This document shows positions 44,640 through 57,184 of a DNA stretch of 64,000 nt, one piece after another. This stretch comes from Cryptomeria japonica. Taxonomy: Eukaryota > Streptophyta > Pinopsida > Cupressales > Cupressaceae. Positions within the stretch are counted from its first letter, which is position 1. Each line of letters opens with the position of its first letter. The stretch covers positions 169,475,861 to 169,539,860 of the forward strand of contig NC_081406.1 of the NCBI RefSeq assembly GCF_030272615.1, written 5' to 3'. The notes beneath the pieces were generated by a model. That model did not search any database. It was not told the DNA's origin and saw nothing but the letters and a program-made list of their open reading frames with translations. Both the position numbers and the translations under genes were made by a program.

Positions 44640-46430
44640 ACAATCCTTATGGAGCTTGATTTTGAAATCTTGTATCATATCTTAAACATCATTAGTTTTG
44701 AATTGCTTATTTAAGAGATTACATGGGAAAGCTTCATAAATTCCTCTGCTCTTTGCAATAGTGTGTTTGTAGCATTTAGTTGGTTAATAATCTTTTCTTT
44801 GGCTTCCTTGTACTCTTTTATGACCATCTCGATCCCCTTATCCACTCCATCTATATTTTCCAATTGGAGTAGTCAAGAATTCCTTTCTTTAGCAAGTCAT
44901 CTTTTCTTGTGAACTTAATGATATAGAGAATAGGAAGATAGTCCTCCCACATAAGAATGGTTTCATAAATGCCTATCCTTTATTCTCCTTCACCAATTAT
45001 CATATTATGTAAAAATTTCAGCTAATCTTTTATAGCATTATATAAACTTTACAACGCCATTCCAATGTTGCTAAAACAAAACAATCTCTTCCTTGGAGTG
45101 ATGTCCCTTTGGGTCCTAAGATCCATAGGTCCTAAGAAATGACCAATATATTTCTTCAATTATTCAATTTGGGCTTTTAATTATTCTTTAGTATATTTAT
45201 CTTTATCAATCCTTTTAAATATTATTATTATAGCTTTTCATAGAGAGTGCTTTTTCCCTTCTCTTGTTTGTACTTCAAGATCCACATCTTTCATTTGGTA
45301 ATATGGTTATTTCATTTCATCTTCGGGTCTGTCCACTAGAGGGACTACTAACTAGGCTCTTTGATGATCGTCGACATCTTTTGTTACCACTGATATTTTT
45401 CTAACCCTCTTCTTTGGTTCAGGAGTTCTAAATGCATATTCTAGGACTATCAAATCTTCTACATTTATCTCTTTATACTTTCTTTGCCTCCTTCGGATGG
45501 TTTGTGTTAACCACATGGGGGTTGTGCCAGAAGCAGTTTTTGAAAAGATATTTGTTTCCAATACACCCTTGTCCTCCTACTAATCATGTGGCCTCATGAT
45601 TTCTTGTGGGTGGTCCTCTCCAAATTATTAATTTCTTCCTCTAATGCTTTTTCATTTTTAATACATTCTTCTTCATTAAGTTGTTCTTTTTGATGTTCTT
45701 CTTCAACATGTTATGGGGGCTTACCTCCTTGAAGCTCTTGATTTTTCTCTTGTTCATGTTCCTCATGAAACTCCTCATTGAATTCTTCTCTATGATCAAT
45801 TTCTTTCTCTTGTTCCCCTTCATGATGATATTTGAGAACCTCTTCCTCATGGTGCCCTTAAAGATTCTACTTATGTTGGCATTGATTTTTATCATCATCA
45901 TCTTCATAAATACCTCTTCCACTTGCATTGAATGTAATGCTTCTTCACTTTCCTTTTTAAGAGCATCCATATCAATTGTCACATTTTCCCTTTCATCACC
46001 TTCTTTCCAAGCCTCTTCTTCTTGTACATGTTAGATCTTGAAGAAGATCATGTTATATCCTAGGCTCCTCTTTTGCTATATTTTCTTCCTCTACATTAGC
46101 CCTTGTAATATTAGTCCTTCGTCTTCTTCTTCCATGTCATCTTCTATATCAATTATGTATGGGGGTTGTTTCTAAGTAGTGTCCATTGCTGGTATGTCAT
46201 TAAGGAAATTTATGGACAAGAATGGCTCCTTCCACTATTGATGATGGTTCAGGAGAGGAAGTTGAGTGTTCCTTTTGTGAATTTGGATATGGTTGATGAA
46301 GATTAATTCTACTAAGTCTGACTCATCATCATTAAGTCCAATTTCTTCCCCATGATCTAGCAATTGTATGTCTCTTATTGGGATAAAGTCAAGGCTTTTG
46401 TGACCTTGTTGAGGACAACTCTCCAATTAA
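44640..46430 (-). pseudogene. Decayed minus-strand frame of unknown type
   Basis: Pieces of coding-like sequence on the minus strand: 46426-46235 (acidic, NDDESDLVELIF), 45982-45641 (Lys/Met/Glu-rich, starting MTIDMDALKKESEEALHS), 45561-45352 (RRRQRKYKEINVEDLIVLEYAF), then stop-broken segments with a likely coiled coil near 44760-44860. I do not recognise the product. It may be the internal ORF of an old retroelement, since a degenerate primer-site-like TGGTATCCAATC lies upstream on the same strand near 46855-46844; no paired LTRs were found. Confidence 0.35.
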
Positions 46431-46860
46431 ATGTCGATTCTCAAAATTTGAGTACGAATGTTGGGTCAATAGTCGAGCACATTTTGTAGAGTAATTCTCC
46501 AAAAGTGGTTGAGTCAAGGTCATTTATTGAGAAATTATATATTGTAGCTATGATGCTTTGATTGTTGCAAGAATCAGTGATAAGAGGTTGATAGTGAAAA
46601 GGGCTAATTAATTATTGAATGTAATGTAGCTGCTCTCAAGAGAAAAAAAAACAAAAAAAAACCTCAAGGGCCTTGAGTTGACTATGAAGCATGTGAGGGG
46701 ATAGATTGAATAGTTCATCTAGTTAGGAATCACATCCCCTTTCCTTCTAGATGGAGTAATGTTGAGCGTAGATCAAATGGAGTATTTGCTAGAGAGAAAG
46801 TGGCAGGATCAATCATCCCTGCAGACCCTAAGATTGGATACCAATGTTGTATAAGTTGAG

Positions 46861-47818
46861 AAAATATTGCATCCCTTGGCTTAACTCAGTTTTCATATGG
46901 AGGTTTATAGGTAACTTTGACTAGCATCTCTTTCAAATAGATGATTGATTTGGATAGAACCTTTGAGGTCTTGTAGATACAAAATCATTTGTCTAAGAAA
47001 GATTGGCCCTTTTACAGTTTATGCTCTTGAAGTTGTGATCTCTGATATGACCTTCCTTTTTGTGTGTGCATTTTTTATGCAAACTAGAATTTTTAGTCCA
47101 TTTCCTTGCAAACAAAGAATCATAAAGAGTCAAAAAATTTGTAGATTCATCTATAGTGACCTCAAGACCAAATTATAAATTTATTCATATTTATAAAGCT
47201 CAGACCCTTTCTTTCGCTTATTTTAATATTTTCCAATAGCCTAGGGACTAATTTGTTTTGTGTTCCAAGCTCGCGTTTGAATGCACCACTTGGAAGCTTG
47301 ACACAATTTTTAGTAAAGCTCATGTAAAGCCCCTACTTGTCATCCATGTGCGTTATGATTAAAACCTTTTATTTTTGGATGTTTTCAATTAAGAGTGTCA
47401 GGTGTCAGCCCCACAATATTTTGAGAAAAGGGGAATAATATAAGCTTTAGCAAGATTTTTTTGCATGCAATGTGTCCAATATGCTTGAAAATTAAAAGGC
47501 AAATGGGGAAAGCAAGCAACATAAGCAGATGATGCCACTTATCAACAAGGCAAAATCTCATGAATGTTTTGAGCCTAGTGATAAATTGAGTCATTTTATT
47601 GGCTAGTTTTGAAGTGGGAAACACTGAAAAAGCATCACATGTTCAAATGAATGCATATAAAGAAGAAATAAAGCCATGTTTTCCAAGTCCATTGCAACAA
47701 AAATAATGGATAATCCATATGGAATCTTCACCTCACATATGAAAAGGTAATAATGATGTGGATATCATTGGCTTGAGGTATTTATAACAATACACATGAT
47801 GGCAACCAACACACAGTG
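46861..47818. other. Non-coding sequence
   Basis: Nothing recognised. Small ORFs at 46945-47178 and 47385-47624 have no identifiable features. Confidence 0.5.
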
Positions 47819-47823
47819 GATAT

Positions 47824-48450
47824 TGTAAGGAAGTTAAGTTGCAAAACAACTTTCTACATTGACCTTTAGAGGAGGGTATTGTAAAACTTTTATAGATCTT
47901 TTCAATAGTTAAAGAAATAAACATAAATAGCATGCATAACACAACACAATGGTTTACATGGAGAAAACCCTTTTGGGAGAAAAACCCCACACTCCAAAAG
48001 TTTCTCAATATGTTATTCAGAAATGAACAATTTTTTTTAATATACTTAAAGAGAAAACTTCTTGCAAGAGCATCACCAATAGAGATCCATATGCAACTCA
48101 ATAACTATCAGAGTCTAATAATACATCACTACATAGCTATAATATAAGGTTGCCTTCTAAGGCAAACAAAGCACTCAAAATATCCACTGTTAGATCTATG
48201 ACCTAATGATAAATGGTCAATATTTACAATTTGATAAATTATAAGTGTTTTTATTTGGGGATCTTTCCCCTAAAAACCCTCGTTTGGGCATGCTACCTCT
48301 TGGACCCTCAACTAGTCACGAGATTGAAGACAACAAGGCAAAACCCCTTATAAACCCCAATTCGAGGGTGATGCAGTCAAACCCCTACCACCCACATATT
48401 AAAAATAACCTTTTTTATTATTGCAAGATTGAGAAACCATTTTACTAACA
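47824..48450 (-). repeat. 3' LTR of the old Copia
   Basis: 627 bp. On the element strand runs TGTTAGTAAAATGG ... AACTTCCTTACA. Alignable with 52338-53003 throughout but clearly diverged. Confidence 0.92.
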
Positions 48451-48463
48451 AATCTCCCACCTA
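48451..48463 (-). other. Polypurine tract of the old Copia
   Basis: The minus strand reads ATAGGTGGGAGATT, weakly purine-rich, next to the 3' LTR. Confidence 0.6.
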
Positions 48464-48849
48464 TCAATCACCTTGCAAGAGAAATGGAAGTGGTTGCAAA
48501 GTCATTTTTTAATCACTAGAGGCCAAGAGCCCCATTGACTCTGAACACCATTTGAGCTTTTTTGTTCTCACAACCTTACTTGAGGAATATATTAAATTCA
48601 TCAAGTCTCTACCTTTACCAACTTCACTCTATCATCCTCCACCATATCTCTAACAAAATGATACTAAACATCAATGTGCTTGGTCTAGGCATGAACTGTC
48701 GAGTTCTTATTTAGGAAAATTGCACTTTGATTATCACAATAAACTCTCATTGCACCTTGTTTCATTCTAATATATGAACACAATCTCTTAAGCCAAGTGG
48801 ATTATTTACAAGCATGAGTAGCTACCATATACTCAACTTCAGTAGTGGA

Positions 48850-50030
48850 CAAAGCAACCATAATCTATTGCTTACTTATTCAATTAATTACACCACCAAA
48901 TAAACACATAAGCACCAGTGGATCTCCCACTATCAACATCACCTACCTATTTTGAATCCACATAACCATTGATATCAAGGGAAATCTTGTCTCCTTTAAA
49001 ATTACTATGATAACACAAAGAATACTCTGAGGTACCCTTCAAATATTTGAAGGCTCTTTTAATTGCATCCCAATGAGCTCTACTAGGTTTCAATATATAT
49101 TTGGAAAGAACTCCCACTACTTGGAAAATGTTTGGTCTAGTACAAACCATAACATACATCAAGCTTCCAACTGCACTTTGGTAAGGCACTCTTCTCATGT
49201 CTTCCATCTTTGATGGGCATGTAGGACAATCTAAAATAGATAACTTTGTCTCAACTGAAAATGGAACACATAATGGTCTACTATCCTACATGTTGAACCT
49301 TTGTAAAACTAAATTCACATACTTACTCTAGCCTAATTGTAGCTTTTTTTTCACTCCATCTCTTCTAATTTCCATCCCAAGAATGTGTATCATTGCACCA
49401 AGATCTTACGTTTCAAATCTAGCAACAAGATGATACTTTAGTTCTAAAATCATACCTTTCTCTTTACCAATGAATAACATATCATTGACATATAATGCAA
49501 TTTACATGAAATGATCATCATCAAATTTATAATTCACACAGTGATCTGATTTTAAATGCTTAAATACCAAACTTAACACATGTATCAATTTTTTGGTACA
49601 ACATCTTAGGACTTTGGTTGATGCCATACATACATTTTTTCAATTTACAAACCAATTTTTTTTTTTTACCATGTAGATCTCTAGTTGTTCCATATTAATA
49701 CCCTCCTTGAAATCACCATGAAGAAAAATAATTTTTGCATCCATTTTCTCAAACTCTAAATCATAAGCAACAGTAGTAAAGAACAAAAATATAATGGATG
49801 TCATTTTCACAATAGGAGAAAACATCTCACCATAATCAACACCCTCAACCTGAGAGAAGCCTTTTGAACCAACCTTGCTTTATACTTCTCAATACCTCTA
49901 TCTAAACCAATATTTGTCTTGGAAACCCATTTACAACCAATAGGTTTTTGTCCTTCAGAAAATGTTACAAGATCCCACGTATCATTTTTTTTCAAAGATA
50001 TCATTTCTCCACCCATAGAAATCTTCTAAG
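48850..50030 (-). pseudogene. pol: Old Copia RT and RNase H remnant
   Basis: The RT is recognisable at 50016-49807 (LKKNDTWDLV, IGCKWVSKTN, EKYKARLVQK) and 49825-49640 (LEFEKMDAKIIFLHGD, a degraded form of the Q-M-D-V-K-x-A-F-L-x-G palm motif). The connection and RNase H are at 49207-48947 (YQSAVGSLMYVMVCTRPNI, then FKYLKGTSEY) and reach about 48850. Many stops and frameshifts; strictly a fossil. Confidence 0.85.
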
Positions 50031-50149
50031 ATTATGCATCATTCATACCTAATGCCTCTTCTTCAATTCTAGGTTCATCCATATCAGTATTCAAAAAAAA
50101 AAAAAAATCTCCAATCATTAGGTGAAAATCTTTCAGGTGGTTGTCTATG

Positions 50150-51180
50150 TCTTGTATACCTTCAAACAAGTTGAGTTAGAGGTTCTTCCTCCTCTTTTGA
50201 AGATTTAGTGCTAGATGAGCTCTCCTCAACTTCTTGACTATCTAGGGGTCTCGATTCAACTCTCTTAGGCATAGAAGGAAATTGAATCACATCCTCTTTT
50301 AGGTAGAAAATAGTGGCAACAACTTTAGCCCCAAAAAATTGTTCTACACTAGCAACAATTAGCATACTCCTAACCTTATCCATCAGCATCTTGTTCATTC
50401 TTTTTGCAGCTCCATTATGTTGGGGGAGAATGTGGAGTTGTCTTCTATCTCTGAATACCACAAACTTTACAAAATCTATCAAAATCATTAAAGAAAAATT
50501 TACCACCATTATTAGTTCTCAAACATTTCATTTTCTTCCTAGTCTACAACTCAACCATTGTTTTAAATTCTTTAAATCAACTGAAAACTTTAGATTTACT
50601 CTTTATAAAATATATCCATATCCTTATGCTATAATCATAAATAAATGAGACATAATATGTGCATTTTGCAATGGAAAGAACATCTACAAGACCGAACACA
50701 TTATAATGAATAAGATCCAACACATCACAAGAAAATGAGAAACCGAGTAAAACTGAACACAATTTCATTTTCCATAAATGCAATACTCACACAAATAAAA
50801 ATCAAGATTACAATCATTCAAACCTTCAACAAGGTTAAATTTATTTTTCAAAGTCCTTAGACCCTTTTCTCCAATGTGGTCAAGTCTTTTGTGCCATAAC
50901 ATAGTATGTTTTGTAGGTAACTTTGCTTTGGAAGAAAGAGCACCTTAGGTACCCAAAGGCATGTCCATCTATTGAAGTTGAAATCTTCCAACAAAGTATG
51001 GACATACATTTTCTTTTCATATAAGTTCTATTACACTCAACAATGTATGCTTTTATCTTATACAATGTGCCAAATCCAACACCTCTAGCAATCACCATAA
51101 CACCTCTAACCATTTTACATCCTCCATTAGAAAAGACTACCTGGACACCCACATCTATCAATTTGTTCATAAATAACTAA
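50150..51180 (-). pseudogene. pol: Old Copia protease-integrase remnant
   Basis: Fragments at 51170-50880, 50783-50577 (SFIYDYSIRIWIYFIKSKS, the first-Asp region of the integrase core) and 50509-50162 (PQHNGAAKRMNKMLMDKVRSM, the region of the catalytic Glu, here altered from the usual N-G-x-A-E-R). An acidic, Ser-rich linker (SQEVEESSSSTKSSKEEEE) ends the piece before RT. Confidence 0.8.
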
Positions 51181-51369
51181 TTTTTTTCTACTCTAGGGAT
51201 ATGCAATATACATCACTAATCCTTTTTACTCTATAATCAGGAAATTTGATTCTAACTTTACCATGACCAGCAATATGTAAATGAGAATCATCACCCCAAG
51301 CACACCTTACCTTCACTAAATTCTTCATATTTAGAAAACCAATATTGGAATTCATATGAAAAGATGCAC

Positions 51370-52320
51370 CTGAATCAATTTAACCATGCATCATTACCTA
51401 CATGAGTGTCCAAAGTTGCAATGGATGCATCACCTTCTTCCTTATTAGACTTTAGAATCATAATCAAACTTCTTCTATTTCTTCTTCTCTTCTTCTTTGC
51501 AATCCTTATAGAATTTCCTTGATTTACCGCAATTTGAGCAAATGACTTTGGACTTTTTAGAAGATTTGGATCTCCCTTTGGACTTGGATTTATCACACTT
51601 CTCATTCTTGTTGCCTTTTTCCTTAGATCCTCCACAAATAGTTAGGGCTTACTTCAAACTGATGGATACCCTCCTCTAAATCTCTTTATTGAGCAAGGAA
51701 CCCATCACATCTTTAGACTTCAAAAGAATAGAAATACTATTGATAGCCATAACAATAGAATCCCACAAATTAGGAAAAGAACAAATCAAGATTTGACATT
51801 TCTCCTCCTCCATCTTAACATCAACAAATGCCAATTTATCCACCACCATATTGAATGCTTCTAGGTGGTCTCTAATCCATCCACCCTATTCCATTCTCAA
51901 TTATTATTTCTCAAGAAAATCTAATGCAATAAATATTTGGCTTGATACACTCGCCAAGCTTCTTTGCAAAGGTCCTTTCATGGACATTAATTAGAATAGA
52001 GTTTGCCAAACATAATTTGATTAGACCCTTGGCTTTCCGATCCATAACATCATACTAATTAGTTATAGTAGGATTTGAAGGTCTTGAGATATTTACATCA
52101 ACAAAATCTTGCATATCTCAATCCATTAGCATATCCTCCATCTTCAACTTCCACATCTAAAAATTACTTGCAAAAAATTTCTCCACCTCTATTCTCCCTG
52201 ACAAAATTGTCATTTGAAAATTCTTGCAGTAAGATCAAAAAGTATCTTCTGCACAAGCTCCCACTCAAATATGGATTAGTTCAAAAAACCCAGCAATCCA
52301 CAATTGAAGCCAAAGGTGAT
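51370..52320 (-). pseudogene. gag: Old Copia gag remnant with zinc knuckle
   Basis: The knuckle region reads CSNCGKSRKFYKDC on the minus strand near 51540-51495; the His of the usual motif is Lys. A basic Lys/Arg-rich segment follows. The upstream gag core (to about 52300) is decayed beyond confident alignment. Confidence 0.7.
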
Positions 52321-52322
52321 CG

Positions 52323-52335
52323 GGCTTTAATACCA
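52323..52335 (-). other. Primer binding site of the old Copia
   Basis: The minus strand reads TGGTATTAAAGCC, an initiator-Met-type site with two changes, two bases after the 5' LTR. Confidence 0.8.
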
Positions 52336-52337
52336 CT

Positions 52338-53003
52338 TGTAAGGAAGTTAAGTAGTGGAACAACTTGCTACACTAAGCTTGAGAGGAGGGTAATGAAAAA
52401 CTTTTATAAATATTTTCAACAATTAAAAAAATAGTATGCATACCACAACATGATGATTTACGTTGGGAGAACCCTTTCAGGAGAAAAACCCCACATTCCA
52501 AAACTCATCTAATATATTATTAGAAAATTAGAATAAAAATTAAAATATAAATTTAGAGCAATATTATTACTAGAGTATCACCAATGGAGATCCAGAGGCA
52601 ACCCAACAACTATCAGACTTTGATAATAGATCACACTACATAGTTGTAGTGTACAATGCCCCTATATTATAGGTTTTCCTTCTAGGGAAAATGGAGTGCT
52701 CAAAATATCCACCTTTAGATATATGACCTAATGATAAATGGTTAAGATTTACTATGATAAATTACAAGTGAATTTTTTTTTCGAGGGTGTTGCCCCAAAA
52801 ACCATCACGAAGGTACACTGCCCCCTTGAACCCGTGTCAGTCATGGGACTGGGGTCGGCAAGGGGGGAACCTCATGCAACCCCCAAGTCAGGGGTGTTGT
52901 CCCTGAACACCCATGGTCAAGGGAAATTCTTGGAACCCTTGTCGTTCATGTATCAACAATAACCTTTTTATTATTGCAAGGTTGAGACACCATTTTCCTA
53001 ACA
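52338..53003 (-). repeat. 5' LTR of the old Copia
   Basis: 666 bp; pairs with 47824-48450. Positions 52790-52930 are GC-richer with many ccc/ggg words. Followed by gatat. Confidence 0.92.
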
Positions 53004-53008
53004 GATAT

Positions 53009-54264
53009 GCAAAGGCTTATTCCATTGGGATCAATGTTTTGCAGCTAGGAGTTTTTATCTATATAAGCTTGCATGCATAATGTTTTAAGGGGTCACCAAA
53101 TTTTAAGAAAGACTTGTATATTGTTATTTTCTTAGACCTTAGCTTTATTTTGAGTTCATTATTGAAAGAAGACATACTAGGTTGTGCATAGTTTACCTCT
53201 TCTATGTGTTTATTTCTATTTTAATGAAAGATTTTGAAGTTATGTGTCATTATGAGTATAATAGATTGAATATTTATTAATGACTTCTATAATTTCAACT
53301 GAAGTGCATACACCATTAAATCATATCCTATACTCTTTCAATTATCTGTAAATTTTATGATTGGAATGATATTATGTCATCTAGTTAGCTAAATATAAGT
53401 ATTGAATCAAGATAACAAGAACAATTTTGCAACCTAAAGAGCCTTAATAGATGCTTCTCATGGAAGGATTTTAATGTTATGCTATGTGTCTCTATGACCT
53501 AATGCATTTTGTTCTCCTTCCAATAATAAAGAGTTTAGTGTTGTTTTGTGCTTAAAGTTTAGAAGTTATTTATTTTCTCTTATCTCAAGGGAAATTTAAA
53601 CTCTTGTAAAAGCTTTTGTGTACTGCCTCAAATTTATATTTGCTTTTTTTGCTTCTTTCTATCTCTTTCCTCCCCCAAAGCATTCAAAAATATGACTTCT
53701 AAAATCTCAAAGCTTGTTTAGCGAAGCACACATAGTTCTACATTCATTGAACTCCCCATAAGGCTATTTCCTGTAAGTGTGATATTTAAGGATCAACACC
53801 TCAAATTTAGCATGCTCATAGTGTGAGCAGGGAGTGCAATGAGTTTGTATGTTCACAAATGTGGGAGCACCGGGGAACTAAGGACACATAGAATAAAGAG
53901 AATGATTGAGATTTTGATTCGTGCCAGTAGAGATTAAAAGGTCTAAAATTAAGAAGGATGTGAAATTAAATATATTAAAAATATTAGGAGGGGATTAAAC
54001 AATAAATTGAGAAAGTTTTAATTAATTAATTTAGGTGGATAAATTGGAGACTAAGACTAATTGATTTAACTCATCAACCTTAAGGAAGAATAGGTATTGA
54101 TTGATAATGATTGACCATGAAGATGATTAACTAAGTAATGATGGGTGAGGAAATTATATATGATAAATAAATGGAATTAGGGATTTGTTTATGGATCAAG
54201 ATTCCAAGGATTATGTTACAAGGCCATGAATTATGGTTTAGAGATAAAGGAATGATGTTTCAAG
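53009..54264. other. Non-coding sequence
   Basis: AT-rich; nothing recognised. Confidence 0.5.
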
Positions 54265-54680
54265 GTAGTTGGGGGGGGGTGGTACATGCATGCCACCCAA
54301 CTATGGTGCTTGTATATGAAAAAGGATTTGAAAGCAAGGGAAATATAAGAATGACACATAACTATGGTGCTTGTATATGAAAATTAGGGGTGCCACTCAT
54401 TGATGGTCTTGTGAAAAGAGGAAAAAATGGGGGTACTATTAATGGGTGACACCTATTTAGGGAAGAATAGAGACACCACTACTGGGTGGAGCCTATCCTG
54501 AAGGAAAAGTAAGGGAAATACATGGGTGGTTATTATATAGGGTATACCAAGGATACAAATCATGGGTGGTAGTTGTGAAAAGAATATTAGAGGTGCCACT
54601 CATTGTTGTCACATATGTTAGGAAGATAAAGAAAGGGTGTCACTCATGGGTGATGCTTGTACAAAAAAATGATGGATAGT
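54265..54680. repeat. Degenerate repeats built on ggtgccactcatgggtgg
   Basis: Phrases such as ggtgccactcatt, cactactgggtgg, tcatgggtggtag and gtcactcatgggtgatgc recur about every 50-70 bp, often followed by cttgtatatgaaaa or ttgtgaaaag. The unit is degenerate and its length varies. Short ORFs that cross it are not genes. Confidence 0.6.
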
Positions 54681-55640
54681 GAAAGTGTCAAAGATTGGAA
54701 AGGTCATTAAATAGGAAAGAGGAATGAGATTTGATGAGAGCACAAGATGGGGGATTATAAGAGGGGTTAAGTGTAAAGAGAGCTAGCCATTTTTAAGCAT
54801 GTGTGGAAATGATGTCATTATCCTAAGCAAGGTCACAATTGGGAATAGATTATCAATATTTTGAGAGATGATAATGAGGTCAATATAGTGGATGAGAGAG
54901 GAGGAAAATGAATGGGGAAGGGTCCAATCATAAATTTAAAGGGGGGATGAGTACTATAGGAATTTATAAACATTACAAGGGGGACATTGCACAGTGTCTT
55001 GAGGAGATAAAAGGTGACGTGAATGGAAGAATTAGGTCATGTCATGAGGGAGAATAAATAATTGAACTCTTCTAAATGATTACCAAAAATGGGATGCCCC
55101 AATTAGACACAAAATTATAGAAGGGGAAATATGCATTGTGATGGAGGTTGTTAATGAAATTGAACTGGTGGAGAGATGTGTGAGAGGGATGAAACTTATA
55201 ACCTCAAAAAAGGACAAATGGATTTTTAGTTGAGTAATTTGAAGGAGGATGGGATGAGTATGATATGTATGTCAAGGGTAATTGAATGGATAGGGATGGA
55301 GATATGAAATGATGATGATATATAATGGTACATTTGATTGAATGAATTAGGATAAAGGGGTTGAAAAAGTGGGTGGATTTTGATAATAGCGATGAGATGG
55401 ATGAAGGTGTAATGTGTGCTCATAGACAAAATTTATTTCTTGCTACATGTGTGGCTTATTCATGAGGTTTTTGTAATGGTTCTTGTCCAAGGTACCAAAA
55501 GAAGTGGTTTTCACCATCATATGGATTTTTTTTTTTACTATTTTTTTTTTGAATATTTAAAAGACAACTACCATGTGCTTATGCATTAGCATTTGAGATG
55601 CATAATGTTCATTGGGTCATCTAGTTCATAGTATTATAGT
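54681..55640. other. Non-coding sequence
   Basis: Purine-rich plus strand, no supported gene. Confidence 0.5.
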
Positions 55641-55649
55641 TTGACTATC

Positions 55650-56265
55650 TTGTATGCTTTAAATCTAGAATTAGAGATGATGACATAGGGAGCCAACTAG
55701 GCTGATTCAAAATTTCCTTTTTTTACTCTATCTTGGTTGTATTCTTATTATTCTCCTTGAGAACAAGGTATCCAATATCAAACTCTTAGGCTCAAATTTG
55801 TTTGTTGTAGCTACAACACAACTTGTTCTAGAGTGATTTAAGGTGATTAAAAGTGTTGGGATGATTTTCATAAAGGACTTCAAGTTATTTTTATCCATGA
55901 CACTTTATAATCTTCCTTGAAGATAAGGTTACATAAAGAAACATGCAATGGTGGTAGCTTGACCTCTATTGCTTCAACACCATAGACAAGGGAGTATGGT
56001 GTGGAACCAATGAGAGTAAAAATGCTACTAGGGTAGGGTCAACGAGTAGTATTTAATTAAATATTCCAATCATGGGCAATACCTTTAATAATTTTATTAA
56101 GGATTTTGAGAAATTATTATTTGACACCTTGTCTTGGCCATTATCTTATGAGTAGTATGGGGTGGACCACTTCTTCACATGTGTATCTAATTTGTGGATT
56201 TTAAGGGATTTTATATTATGTGATGATGGTGGAAGGAATGCCAAAGTGGCAAATGATTTGTTCAA
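55650..56265 (-). pseudogene. pol: Decayed Tat-like Gypsy integrase, C-terminal part
   Basis: Aligns in nucleotide sequence with 11690-12250 of the Gypsy element, in the same orientation: for example plus-strand gcttcaacaccatagac against gcttcggcaccatagac, and the segment around cacatgtgtatc. Heavily decayed, no open frame. Interrupted at 56266 by a solo LTR; continues at 57185. Confidence 0.7.
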
Positions 56266-57184
56266 TGTTGGAATCCAAGAACACTGAGAGGGAGGGTGAA
56301 CCAGTTTTTTACTAGAATGATCAATTTTAACCTTATTAAAACATGCATTCACCAACCCGTATACTAGTAGATATATAATTGAAAGAAGTAAAGCAACCAA
56401 AAAGCTAATCAAACAAATGAATATCATAACACACAAAATTATACGTGGAAAACCTCAAAGAGGAAAATCCACGGTGGGATTTGTGACCCACGATATCAAT
56501 CCATTGGCCATATGAAGAGACATTACAAAATATAGGGGCCTGTACTTGCAGGAAGGCTTACAGCCTAGAGCACACTACTCAATTGCAAAAGGAGCCTCAC
56601 TAACTACATACAAATCCATAATACAATCCGGAGAAATGATTGAACTACAAAGATAGCATCTTTTATGCCTGAATACAGTTTTGATTAGGCTCTGTCTATT
56701 CCAGTCTGAAACCCTAAACCCTTACCGGAATACCCTCTTACAAAAATATCCTCACATACATGATCTCTCTCATATGTTTTGCATCTCCACTACATTCCAT
56801 AACCTACATACCATATTACAAAATGATCTAATCAACTGACCTATATACCCCTTTACAATTCATCATGCCTTATGTCGGCTTACAAAGATAATTACAATAT
56901 GAATATACATGTCAGCTCAATAACATAAATACAAGAATATCAAAAACAATTGTTGATGTCAGATCTCCCAAATGATGTCGGCCTCCAATACCAATAACCT
57001 GAATATAATTCATGTCGGCCTGCAATGTCAGTAACCTGAGAATTCCTTCCAACCTGTCAGTGTCAGTGTCGGTGAAGTGTTTGTCGGTACACTACTAAAC
57101 CAAAATATGAAGTCGGAACACATTGCCATGTTGCCATCAATGACAAAATATTTAAACCAACCAATTGAGTGTTAATTGCCAACA
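56266..57184 (-). mobile_element. Copia-type solo LTR (minus)
   Basis: 919 bp. On the minus strand starts TGTTGGCAATTAACAC and ends CTTGGATTCCAACA. It has the family marks seen in 1160-2204: a CCCTCTCAGTG segment near the 3' end, the GTTTTCC(A/C)CG region, and gtcggt/accgac phrases. It sits inside the decayed integrase, and homologous integrase sequence lies on both sides. Flanking pentamers (ttcaa, attaa) do not match well. Confidence 0.8.

Larger units (their letters stand above)
47824..53003 (-). mobile_element. Old Copia retrotransposon (minus strand), different family
   Basis: LTRs at 47824-48450 and 52338-53003 and an exact 5 bp duplication gatat at 47819-47823 and 53004-53008. The internal part is about 3.9 kb and holds fragments of gag, protease, integrase, RT and RNase H in order on the minus strand, all full of stops and frameshifts. 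Its LTRs start TGTTAG and do not match the other Copia LTRs here. Confidence 0.93.

Noticed and set aside
52738-52962. Short ORF in the GC-richer part of an LTR
   Set aside because: Lies wholly inside the 5' LTR of the old Copia, and its partner LTR shows a different, unrelated frame.
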